From Reticulascus tulasneorum (taxonomy: Eukaryota > Ascomycota > Sordariomycetes > Glomerellales > Reticulascaceae), in contig LSAX01000004.1 of the NCBI GenBank assembly GCA_001557505.1, positions 1,178,001-1,242,000 of the forward strand: 64,000 nt of DNA, read 5' to 3'. This document shows positions 10,306 to 20,816 of this stretch, piece by piece. How positions within the stretch are numbered: position 1 is the first letter of the stretch; each line of letters starts with the position of its first letter. The notes under the pieces are model-generated. The model ran no database searches, was not told the DNA's origin, and saw only the letters and a list, made by a program, of their open reading frames with translations. The position numbers and the translations under genes were made by a program.

Positions 10306-11667
10306 TTAGTTCCCGACCACTGTACCAGTGCCGGCCTCGACCTCATCCTGGGCAAAGCAGCTATGAAAGTCCGTCGGGCTCGTGACCTCCCTGCACCGCC
10401 AGCAAAAGCTCGTCGCGCAGACCACGCACAGCATATGTAGACAGCCCACCTCCTTCTCAATGCCCGTCCCGCATCCTGGACACAGCTTGACGTCCAGCTC
10501 GGCAGTTACCCTCTGAAGCGCCTGATACTCCTCCGTCAGCCGCTGCTGGACGGCATGTTCCTCGCAGGTCACGCCGGCGTGCTGAGCGTGGCAGGCTGTG
10601 CAGACCTGCTTCGAGCAGGCGGCGCAGGTTTGGAATGCGCCTGTGGGGGTGATGGTGTAGATGTGATCGCAGTCCGGAGTGGGGCAGAAGTGGTATTTGG
10701 TGGCGTTGTGGTGGATGTAGGAGACGAAGGTGGTCTTGAGCATGTCCTCGAAGGTTGCAGTGGGGAGGTAATTCTGCAGGTCTGGGAGGGGGACGGCGCA
10801 GTCCTCGTGGAAGTATGAGCAGAGGTTGAGGGCTTTGCCTCCGCTGCGACTGGCCGTTATCTGGCTCGAGACCTCAAGACAGGCGAGACAGACACCGGTA
10901 TTGCACCGAAATCGGAGGTACTCGGTCACGTTGTCAAAGCATATGCCGCATTGGAGGCTTACGTCCGTGTGGTTTTGAGTGTCATGTCGAGATGGTATCA
11001 TCGGGGGATACACCTCACCCGGGCCAAGCATTCGGCCGAAGACATCAGGGTTGGGCATCGAGCCCGCAATATACAGCGATACCCGGAAGATTTCGCCAGA
11101 TTTGCGAAAGTGTACCAGCTTCCCACCAAGGACGCGGACTATGTTTGTCAACCTCCGGGGTGAATATAGTGCATGCCTCCACAGCGTTTCGTCAGTCTGA
11201 CGGTGTGGCCGCGCGCCGTATGGAGTGTCATATCGGAAAGATGGGTTTGAGCTCACTACCAGCGCCGGCCGCTGCTCCTGGGGAGCTGATACGTGCGGGT
11301 CAGAATGGTTGTGGGGGTTCCCACGATGGCTATACCCAGAAGCAGAGCTCTGTGAAGCCCGGTTATCGGAGATCTTTGCCATGGCCAGATCTTCAGCTGT
11401 GTGCAAGTACGGACACCGACCCTCGTTCTGGATGTTGCGGCAAAACTGACGGAACTTGCACAACATGGTAGACCGGTAGTCTACCACAGGTCGGGCCTGT
11501 ATGAGTTGGGTAGCAGGTGCAAATGTCATGGGGCCCTGACGCGTGCCGAGTTCATCGCCCTCGTGAGTCTGCTGTCCCGGGAGGTGGTGGCGGAAACGGC
11601 AGTGTGTTAGCCTGTTGCAACGTCCTTGTAGCCAGTGCCTGCAGGGAGCATCAAAATCAAGGGCCAT
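10306..11667 (-). CDS. RBR-type E3 ubiquitin ligase with two N-terminal CCCH zinc fingers
   Basis: Single-exon gene of 453 residues; the ATG at 11667 (MALDFDAPC) is chosen because the longer frame lacks an upstream ATG. Two CCCH fingers come first: CX7CX5CX3H at residues 9-27 and CX5CX8CX3H at 70-89. A Ser/His-rich linker follows, then RING1 (CGIC at 240 to about 290), an IBR (FCPTPDC...CTACHAQH, 328-371) and RING2 (CPGCGTGIEKEVGCLHMLC...FCWRC, 396-437). In RBR enzymes a RING2 Cys takes ubiquitin from the E2 before transfer; here that is Cys409 in GCLHM, so the protein should be catalytic. CCCH fingers often bind RNA, so the ligase may be directed to ribonucleoproteins. That role is inferred. 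It is divergent from SSH4 across 2.7 kb. Confidence 0.85.
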   Translation of the reverse strand: MALDFDAPCRHWLQGRCNRLTHCRFRHHLPGQQTHEGDELGTRQGPMTFAPATQLIQARPVVDYRSTMLCKFRQFCRNIQNEGRCPYLHTAEDLAMAKISDNRASQSSASGYSHRGNPHNHSDPHVSAPQEQRPALVVSSNPSFRYDTPYGARPHRQTDETLWRHALYSPRRLTNIVRVLGGKLVHFRKSGEIFRVSLYIAGSMPNPDVFGRMLGPGEVYPPMIPSRHDTQNHTDVSLQCGICFDNVTEYLRFRCNTGVCLACLEVSSQITASRSGGKALNLCSYFHEDCAVPLPDLQNYLPTATFEDMLKTTFVSYIHHNATKYHFCPTPDCDHIYTITPTGAFQTCAACSKQVCTACHAQHAGVTCEEHAVQQRLTEEYQALQRVTAELDVKLCPGCGTGIEKEVGCLHMLCVVCATSFCWRCREVTSPTDFHSCFAQDEVEAGTGTVVGN

Positions 11668-13671
11668 TGTGAACTGGTTAAATAACTGGTTCTGCACGAT
11701 GATATCATCTGAGAGGGAAAGAATCGGGAGTTTGTATATGAACTATATGCTGGCGTTCACCAGAATTATTGGATATCTGGAAACTATCTCCGCTACATAT
11801 TCTAAACCGTGGAACGGTCGAGTTTCTTCAAGATGTTTGTACAGTCTATCAGCTGGTGAACTGGGTCTTCCAGGGAAAGGCAGGTTTGGTACAACCGGTA
11901 AAAACACTCAAACTTTTGAAGGCTTGCGAAGGAGAGTGGCACGATTGGGCAGTCCTGCCTCCGACTTTTGCAGAAGGCCCTCTATCCATCCTCAACATAA
12001 GAGCTTGTGGATGAATGATCCAGGCGTAAGGGAAACTCTAGTTCTCGCTACCAGTAATCACTGTCTACTCGACCACGAGTGACCTATATTACTACCCTCT
12101 TACATTGTAGCTCTCGGGCAAACCGTGGTGCCGTGAATAGGTGAGCACCTCACGTACTGCGTAGTAGGCGAGGGGAATAAAAGTTGAGAAATCATGGCGC
12201 AGGCAAGCTAGTTACCTATCGAGGTAAATCAAAGATATCGGAGTGCTTCCAGTTGTGTTCAGGCTGCTCGAAGTGGAGGTGATGTGGAGTACGGCAAGGG
12301 AACAAGCTTAGTAAACGTATCGCGCATTGATGTTCTAGATCCCGTAGGTGAGTTGTGGTCAGAGCAAACCTGGACTTGAGGCACCGACATCCTGGTTTGC
12401 AGACCCCTTACTAGTCCATCTGATGTCGGAACAAAAGACCCTGGGACTAAGATCTCCCGTGTCCGGAAAGCCAGGGCGATATGCAATCGCAGATTTACTG
12501 CCTTGGCTCGCCTTCAGGATTTATTCTTGTGACAGCTTAGGCGTGGATTAACAAGGATTGATGGCGGGCATAGTAGCCAACTGGTCCGACTTATATTCCA
12601 GCTGTCCGCACGGGAGGCTACTGCGATAGACATTCACATAATTACACAAAAGTGCTCGACAGAGTTATACAGCAATTCAGTACCTGAGCATCCGCTCGAG
12701 CACTCATATGGATGATACGGAATGTCGGTAATTCAGTCACCGGTTTGGAGAGCACAGGCTGGTTCTAGAAGCTGAAGCAGTTCCCCCGGACCTGGAAGGG
12801 GGATGTGGTCGTTTCGCGTGCAGCAGAATGCTACGTGAAGGGTCTCCTGAGCTGACTGGATTGCGGCTACCCTCTTACGACGTGGTAATCGAGAGGTGGA
12901 TGACTCGGGGTCCCTGTATTAGGGTCCTGTATAAGACTGGAGAATGGCCCAGAATTTGGCCGATGCATGAGGCGAATGGTAGGTGATCTAGATGAAAGAG
13001 ATGAACAATATTGGTTATTTGGTGCGAAATAACAGGTACCTCTAGGCTAGGGGAATAGGGAGGCAGTTGGTCCCAGCCAATTCGAGACGCAAAGGGAGGA
13101 TATCTTTGAGGAGCATGAAACCATTGCGCCTCTTGAAACCAGAGCACCCTGGTTCCAACCGCCACAGCGCACTGGAGAATGTCATGCAATCGCATGAAAG
13201 GCCGCTTTAGGGGATAAAGCACTGGAACAGAGGGAGGCTCTTTGGTCCATGTACCTTAAATTTAAGTGCCAGATAATTAGGGCATACTTTGAACAAAGAC
13301 CTGGAGATTAATGGGAGGGAAGAAGCCCAGGCACGGCAAGCTAGGGCTGGTGACAGTGACAGTCACAGTGACAAGACATTGATCGACTGACACTATACGA
13401 AATTCGGCCTGTGACATCAGGATTCCCCATCCATCTATCCCACGCCATGGCATTCGGGGATGTCGGAAAGAGAGGGAGGAGGGGGAGTGTTGTACTATGT
13501 AAGGCCGGGCCCTGGTCAGTCAGCGTCATTTGTGGGTGGTCTCTCTGCCTGCATTCAGGTCTGGGCATCGCAACGTAACTCCGCAGTACTTTGGCCTCCC
13601 CGCCTCCTGTTACCAGGTGTCACGCGATCGCTGCAGAATCTCTAACGATGTGTGGATGCTTCATTTGTAAC

Positions 13672-13720
13672 TCTTCCTCCCTCCCTCCCTCTCTCTCTCT
13701 CTCTCTATCTCTCTGCCCCC
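13672..13720. repeat. CT-rich microsatellite in SSH4 leader/promoter
   Basis: A run of CT dinucleotides with CCT interruptions, about 610 bases before the SSH4 start. Pyrimidine tracts of this kind are frequent just upstream of fungal transcription starts. Confidence 0.8.
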
Positions 13721-14250
13721 CCCCAGACAACCGAGACGGAGACAAGCCGCTTGGGGGACATGCTGCAACACGATCCATCGAAAAAGTTACCACCATCCAA
13801 GCCCCATCCAACAACGCCTCAATCATCGCATTTTAGTATTCCGCTCCCTCTTCTTCCTCTTCCCTTACATCAGCTTTTGCATTCTTCGATACCCCCCATC
13901 TTCCTTTTCTTTTCCTTCCGTATACCCACCTCCGAACGACCGCTTTTCAGGGCGCCCGACGATCCAGGCGACAGACAGAGAGTCGAGGGATACTTCATTG
14001 GTCAGGTCGAATCCCACCTAAATCGGTCGAGCCTGTGACCTTGCACACTCCCTCCGTGGCGTGGCAACCAGTGTCTTCTTTCCTGGCACGCAAACGCAGA
14101 CGCAACCAACACCTGACCAACCAACATCACGCCAGTCGAATTCTCGCTCTCTTCCACTTCTATTCCTATCGCTTTTTAATTGCCTTTTCCTTCGATTCCA
14201 CTTTCCGAAAGCCCCCAAACTTCCTCAACGCCATCGTCGATACACCCCGA

Positions 14251-14271
14251 ATGCTTGACCCACGGCGGTGA
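14251..14271 (+). other. Candidate upstream ORF in SSH4 leader
   Basis: An ATG followed by five codons and a TGA (MLDPRR) ends 60 bases before the SSH4 start. If the transcript begins upstream, as the CT tract suggests, ribosomes would meet this frame first. Function not shown by sequence. Confidence 0.3.
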
Positions 14272-14331
14272 CGCCAGCCGTCCCTCGATTCCCCCATCGA
14301 CCGACACATCCCGAATCCCACAGTCGCCACC

Positions 14332-15964
14332 ATGGCACACTCACCACCATCCTCGGCCCTCAACGGCGTCGTCATCGGCCTGCTCTCGTCCTTCGGCTCC
14401 GCCATACTGATCGCTTTCATATTCCTCATCATTTATTTCTTCAGATACACGTCGAGCGGCCGCATCTTCCTCGATCGGATTGGGAGGCCGGGCGAGTATG
14501 ATGACGAACAGGCATTTGCGAGGGAGGAGGCCGAGGCGCTCGAGTCCATGGATGACATGCAGAGGACGGAATACTTGAGGGCTAAAGGTATGCGATGGGC
14601 TTTTCTTCGTGCCTGCATTCTTCGCTGCAGTTGCGTGCTATCAGTTGAGAGATCGGTACATGGCTGACACTTATCCTCACTCCACAGCATTTATCAATGT
14701 CAACCCGCCCGAGTCCGCCCAAACCGACATATCTCTTTCACAATACTTGGCCATTCAAGAAAAGGGCGTATCGGCGTGGGAGTTTGAGCCCGAGCTGGAG
14801 ATCGCAAACTGCTTCGTCGAGGCCAGGACCGAGATTGAGTTCTTTGATTCCGAGTGCACCGTAATGAGCAACCTGCCCGTTCCAAAACAAAACGAGGTAT
14901 ATTACTGGGAGTCCAAAATCTACGATAAGCCCGAAAACACCTTAATCAGCATTGGCATGGCTACAAAGCCTTATCCATTATTTAGAATGCCAGGTATGCA
15001 TCGCCAAACCCTCCCCACATGTGACTGGATTGTTGATCTAACTATCGCAGGCTTCCACAAGTCCTCTGTCGCTTACCTTTCCAACGGCTCTCGCCGCTTC
15101 AACCAACCGTTCAACCCGACTTCTTACGCACCTCAATATGTACAAGGCGACGTTATCGGCGTTGGCTATCGGCCACGGACAGGAACCATCTTCTTCACCC
15201 GCAACGGCAAAAAGCTGGACGATGTGGTACATGGACTCAAAAACCAAAACTTCTTCCCCGCGATCGGCGCAAACGGTCCCAGCATCATACATGTCAACTT
15301 CGGACAGGCAGGCTTCGTCTTCATCGAGGCCAATGTGAAGAAGTGGGGGTTAGCACCCGTGACGGGCAGTCTGGCGCCTCCGCCGCCTTACGGTTCTGAG
15401 CAGGGTAGTATTCTATTGGAGGCAGGGCGGCGGAAGGATGGCTACTCGAGCAGCGTGCCGCATAGGACACACGGTCATTCGCAATCAGTGCACGCTTATG
15501 CCGTTCGTGGCGGGCCGAACAGCGTCTTGAGCGCCCAGCATGGACGATCGAGAAGCGGGAATTTCAGAGTTCTATCGCCGACCAGCCCCGGCCCGGTCAG
15601 GAGTCCGACGGATATCTCGCTTGCACATCTTGTTCCCACAGACGAAGGTGGCGAGCCCAGCAATAGCACCGGCGGCCATCAGGGCGAGAGTATCGTGGGG
15701 CTTGGTCTGCAAGATGCGTTGAACCCACCTCCGGAGTATACCAGCCCGGAGAACTCGGACGCTGGGAGTCGCCGGAACAGTACCGACAGCGAAAACGCGC
15801 CTTTAATCAGAGTGATCAACCGAAGTCGAGGGGCCTCTGCAGCTATCGGCCCAACTCAACCCCCGATACCAAGCTACCACGATGCCATGCGGGAAGGTGC
15901 CAGGCGCGACAGTCGCCAGCCGGCTCGCATCGTATCACGAACAAGATCAGCGAGTGCGCAATGA
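14332..15964 (+). CDS. SSH4: Rsp5/Nedd4-ligase adaptor, SPRY domain membrane protein (SSH4/EAR1)
   Basis: Three exons, 14332-14587, 14688-14993 and 15051-15964 (introns of 100 and 57 nt), encode 491 residues. A short N-terminus is followed by one membrane segment at 12-37 (GVVIGLLSSF...IIYFF), then a cytosolic SPRY domain at roughly 110-270, with YYWESKIYDKPENTLISIGMA and GDVIGVGYRPRTGTIFFTRNGK. The low-complexity C-tail has two PY motifs, PPPY (298-301) and PPEY (414-417), which dock WW domains of the ubiquitin ligase Rsp5. Yeast Ssh4 and Ear1 sit in endosome and vacuole membranes and recruit Rsp5 to cargo for sorting into vesicles. The ATG has a strong context (GCCACCATGG). Intron 2 is 57 nt with no stop, so retention would add 19 residues inside SPRY; splicing at PGFHKSS restores the family pattern. 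Confidence 0.88.
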
Positions 15965-18900
15965 ATGAACAAGTCTGCTGTGCAAGACGAGATGGGGTCC
16001 GCATATACCCGCACATCATTATCACTGACGGACAGACAGAAGAGCGGTTCTGGTAATCCGCTAATGAATGAAAGAGCCGGATTGCAGAAGTAGGACGGAG
16101 GGAGACACATAGCCTTTATGGTGCAAGGGGGTCTCGGAGTTCGGAAGGGAGCACAGATCACAGATCGACATCATCGTTTTCCGGGAGCCAACTTGCCTCT
16201 TAGCGTGCGTTTGGAGTTGGGTACTTTTCAAATAGACTGGGACATAGGACTACGGAAGGGTTAGGGAAAGGGATGGATGAGGCGGGGGGGGGCCGGGAAC
16301 GTTGCGAGCGTCACGATACCTTGATCCTACTGAGCAATTGACGCTTTTACTCTCTTTTGTTAACGATATGGCTGCCTCACGAAAGCGAGCAAAGTGAGGC
16401 GATGTAAGCATGTGGTGCGTGCGTGGGAGTGGGAACCGTGCGATGTATGATGCACGATGCATATACCATATCATACCTACCATGCCAGGCCAGACCTGTA
16501 TCCATCGTAATTGGCATGAATATACTTACAATCTCCCATGCTTTACCATTTCTTACTATGGCTGTGATGTCGTCTGAGTGACTCTGCCATTGGCCTTAAC
16601 CGAAGCGTTCGCTCGCAGTAGGAATGGATATGTGAGTAGGCCAGCATCGTGAGCTCAAAGTGTTCAGTCCGAGCCTATAGCATGCAGCAGAACACGGCTG
16701 ACTGCAACGAAGAAACGAGGCAACGAGTGATACAGCAGTTTTGAGATCGAGAAGTCTCAACCCCGTGCCTCTTTTTCCCAGTTCCTCCAGGTTGCTTGAG
16801 TGGCAGTTCTTGTTCCCCGTTGAGTTGACAGTTGTTTGGTTGGTTGCTGTTGAACCGGTAGCTCCACGAATGGTTGCTCTATTTTTCTGTCGAATCGAGT
16901 GCAGCTGAGTGTGCTGTCATTGACCTCTTCGTGCACAATGTCTCCGTACTTTCAAAGACGGCTTAGAGGAATTGTGCTCCTACCCCTATCGGTTCCAGTC
17001 GACGAGATATACACTTTACCCTCTCGTTGTAACGAGATTCCGAGATGTTCTATCCCTTAGGTACTATACTTATAGTGGTCCCTTTCTATGGCGTCCCTTC
17101 GGATGGAGGCTGCGTGTTGAACCAGGATGGAGCTGTGGTATCGGTACTGCTGGGCTGTCCAGGACGTTGGTCTGGATAGGTAGGTAGAAGTTTACTGGAA
17201 GCACATGCTTTGAAAGAGTCGCAACCGAGTTGTTGGACAAGGACCGTAAACGCCCGTGGTAGTGGCCTCATCCTGTGAGCTCTGGTGACAGTATCGTCAT
17301 CTCCTTTTCAAGTATGGTCTGGCTTCTAGTCATATAACACTGGTGTGGCCCAACTTATGGATCTTTGGTGAACTCTTCGTTCGTTCCGGTCGAGGGATCT
17401 CGGGTTGCGGGACGAGTCCCAGTTACTGCAACTGGGAAAGACGTTCCCTTGGGCAAAGTCATAGCTAGATCTCAATCGTCAGTCGTCTTCGGGAAGCAGA
17501 AGGAGAAGATGGAAGGAATGTGTAGTTACGATCAGCTTTCAGAAGTTGGCCGCATGCCGTGACTACCACTGTTCAGCGAAGTACATGACCAGACGGCCAC
17601 GGAGGTCGAGGCTCTTCTCTGTTGGTATGTGTATGTGTGTAGATCAACGGGCTAGAACGGCCGATCATCCTCGCGGTGTGACTGGTGCCGGGCAAACCAC
17701 ATCATGCATAGTCTGACATGGTAACTGTATACTCGCTCCCAGACGAGCAAGATGTTCCACCCATCATAGGAATGGTTGCTCGACGGACACTATCCTCATA
17801 TTAGCGTGCTAGCCGCCATCTGTTCGCGCTCCCGTCTTGGGTTCCCGAAGTATCCATGCGTAGGAGTATCCCACGCGCAGGTTTCCTCGGTCTCACACGC
17901 GAGGGTTAGGGGATGGTCTATCAGAACGAGTGAGCATAGCCAAAGGTATTTAGCCCAGGCGAACAGCAACTTGCCCCTGAGCCTCCCTCGCTCCCGCCCC
18001 AGCACGACCCAATCCAGTCATTGCCGTCGAGATGTATTGCATGTGCATCTGCACTACTCTGAATACAGAAGCCGACCTCGTGTTGGCGCCGATCTCCCCC
18101 TGCCCCATGCGGACGCGACCAGACCCAGACCTTTCACTCTCCTCCTCGTCCCATTCCCCCCCCCCCAAAGGCCGCCCCCCTCGCCGGATAAAGCTCTAGA
18201 ACCGGCTACGACGCCATAGTCAAGCCACGAGCTCGACGATTCAGGGGCTGGAAACCTGCAGCTGCCTGTTCAAGGCATGGGCCTGATACAGAGAACGCTG
18301 CCGATGTGACGGTGGGCTCTGCCACTGCGACCTCAGGCATGGAGATGCTGGCTTTATCTTGGGAGCGGGCGTCGAAGAGGTACAGTCGGGTCCCAGTACT
18401 GAGTGATGGGATATCTCCAGAGACGGACGGGGAGTCTCCAAGCTAGATGTGCAATCCATGCCTTGTTCGCGGCGCTTCAGCAGTCCCCAGCACGGACAAA
18501 GGCTCGCTCTACTCCAGATCCGGCCAGGAATGGTGTGAATCCCGTATTCGTTGCTGCACGCCACCAGCCATTCAGGAAACGGTTGCCTGGGGATAAATAA
18601 GTCACCTCGTGTTCACGCCGATCTCCTTCCTCGCCATTTTCGACCGGGGTCCGTATGTCCCCACGCCTTGGCCGGACACCTCCCCCCGACTTCTCTTTCA
18701 TGCAGATGGGGTTCTCTCCTTGGCCTACGAGAGATGCCGCTTACCGGACTATTGACGAACTCAGGAAGCCAAGACCAGCTACGCTGGAAGCTTCGCGGAG
18801 CTGGAAGTCCTAATGCAGGTACCTGTTGAAGAGCGAGCCCGGACCAGAGCATCAGCCGCGCTGCCCCTGAATCGTAACTCGAACTATCGTCGATGGTCAG

Positions 18901-20816
18901 CCTTTGGTCCCTAGTCAACAGCCGAAGGCTGGTCAATGCCTTGGCGTAGGATAGGGCAGTTTGTACCTGGGCAGCAGACGCATAACCTGTCACGCACATA
19001 GGACTCGGCTACCTCGCACATCCATCAGCCGAACACCCATCAGCAAACAAAGCCACAACACAACACAACCCCCAACCCAGGCGCCGAACCATCCCTTCCT
19101 TTCCTCCCCCCCCCCCCCCCCCCCAGCTCGCCAGTCCCGGCCTACCAAGCCCAGCATCCCACTTATTGCACCCATCTGCGTCGCAGAATCTCGTAAGGAC
19201 AATCGCTTGTGCCTTTCCACTTATCAGTTCGTGTCCTGTAAAAAGCCCTTGTCATTGATTAATAGGCGCCGCACGGTCCAGGTCCAGCAGCGCGGCGGGC
19301 CTTGCGCGGTGCTATTTTGGGATCCTACACGAGGTGACAGGGCTGATGAGCCCTGCCTCCCCCCTGCCAGGTCAGCCAAGCCCATACCTTCTGTTGTAAC
19401 GGGGTCGTTGGCAGGTGGTTGGTCGTCTTGAGCCAGCTGGGGGCTCAGGTAAGGGATGTGGGGAGCTGGATCAAAGTTCTGCATTATGGTAGAAGCTGCA
19501 CCGGCCCGTCAGCTCATCCAACGAAACGACGAGATGATGAGTTCCCCTGCGCAAGGCCTTTTACGAGACCCAATGAGATGGCAGCGAGATTCAAAGGCAG
19601 ACATTCACAAGCAAGCCGGCACAGAGGGACGAAGATTAGAGTCATAATCAGCGATACGCTTGGTATTAGAATTAGTATTATGAATCCCGCGCAAGCCAGC
19701 TTGTATCCCACCCACCATCTCATCGCAGTCCAGGTAAGGGGAGTAAGTCCCGCGACGAAGAATGGCTTCCGGTGACCACGCGACGGTCTTGTTCTCGCCT
19801 TCCAAGGAGTCCATTGTGTACACTTTTGACTCTCAAATATGAGATCCCAATCTTTCTTCATATCCCTCACTTTCCTCCGCGAAGTCATGAAAGTCAGATA
19901 AACTCGCTGATATACCAAATCCGTGTGCTCGAAATTCATTGAGGTCCATGTTAGCCTCATACATGCTTATAAAGTTCAGATAAAAACGCCGCCCAATGCT
20001 GATATTTCCATCCCATATCGTTGAAAAAACTCCCGAGTGCGCCATTTTGGTCGAACACATGAACAACAGTCGCTATGCAGGTTGGAGTCGTGTGAGTCCG
20101 TAAGGAGTGTGAAGGTCTATGCCGATGCTTTTGGTCGTCATAAAAGTCATAAAAAGGAGCGTCTATGCAATAAATCATGCAAGTTTGGTTTGGGTATCAT
20201 CCGATGCCGGTAAGGAACGTCTAGGTGTTGTTGGGGGGTATCTTCGATAAATAAAAAAGGAGCGTCGTCGAGATTAATTATGTAGTGGCAAAAGCCCGTA
20301 GCTGGTTTGTTGTTGATAACAAAGGAATGTGGTGGGGATAGTCAAGGCTAGCTTGCTAATCCGCCGGGTATCTTCAAAGGAGTGTGGGTGTACATTGGCG
20401 TCTGTGTCGATGCAAAAAGAGCAATATCAAAAAGTCGAAAAGTCAAATTTCCCAAGCGATGGTGCGAAATAGAGATGTGTGGATGGAGCGTAAAGAGCGG
20501 AAACATGAGGAGGCTCATTCATTCCCGCTCTTTCCCTTTCTCCGTCTTGATGTGAATAGTCGAAGACGACGACGGGTTGCGTCGATGTGCGTGGAGCAAG
20601 TAGTTGCCGGGCACTGGTGATTCGGGAAGCGGAAGCATACCGAACTGTTCAGGCATCAAGAACGGAGAGGGTGCGGTGTGCAAGGAGGATGACAACGCAG
20701 TTGGATCCTCGGGAGGCGGTTGTGCTGGAGTGGTCGTAATCCTGGGCGGCACTGGTCAATCCCCTTTGTCCCAACCAAAAGCTTGTTGGCCGATGTGGTC
20801 GTATGCCATAGTGACT
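15965..20816. other. Long convergent intergenic region, no supported gene
   Basis: 4.85 kb between the 3' ends of SSH4 and the regulator at 20817-22747. Its ORFs (longest about 156 codons, 18961-19431) overlap poly-C tracts and have no domain. A 19-base poly-C run lies at 19106-19124. Near 20150 and 20250 a short unit (ATAAAAAAGGAGCGTC-like) is repeated, probably in the regulator 3' UTR. Nothing else could be assigned. Confidence 0.45.
19106..19124. repeat. Poly-C run (19 bases)
   Basis: An uninterrupted homopolymer of 19 C on the plus strand, inside a pyrimidine-rich tract. Length should be treated with care because homopolymers are prone to sequencing error. Confidence 0.85.

Larger units (their letters stand above)
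11668..14331. other. Divergent intergenic region, SSH4 and RBR promoters
   Basis: A 2.66-kb gap between divergent start codons. It contains a CT microsatellite (13672-13720) and a C-rich tract next to the likely SSH4 transcription start, plus a short direct-repeat patch of GTGACAGTGACAGTCACAGTGAC type near 13350-13375. A minus-strand ORF of 115 codons (12875-13222) has no recognisable domain. I see no gene here. Confidence 0.45.
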
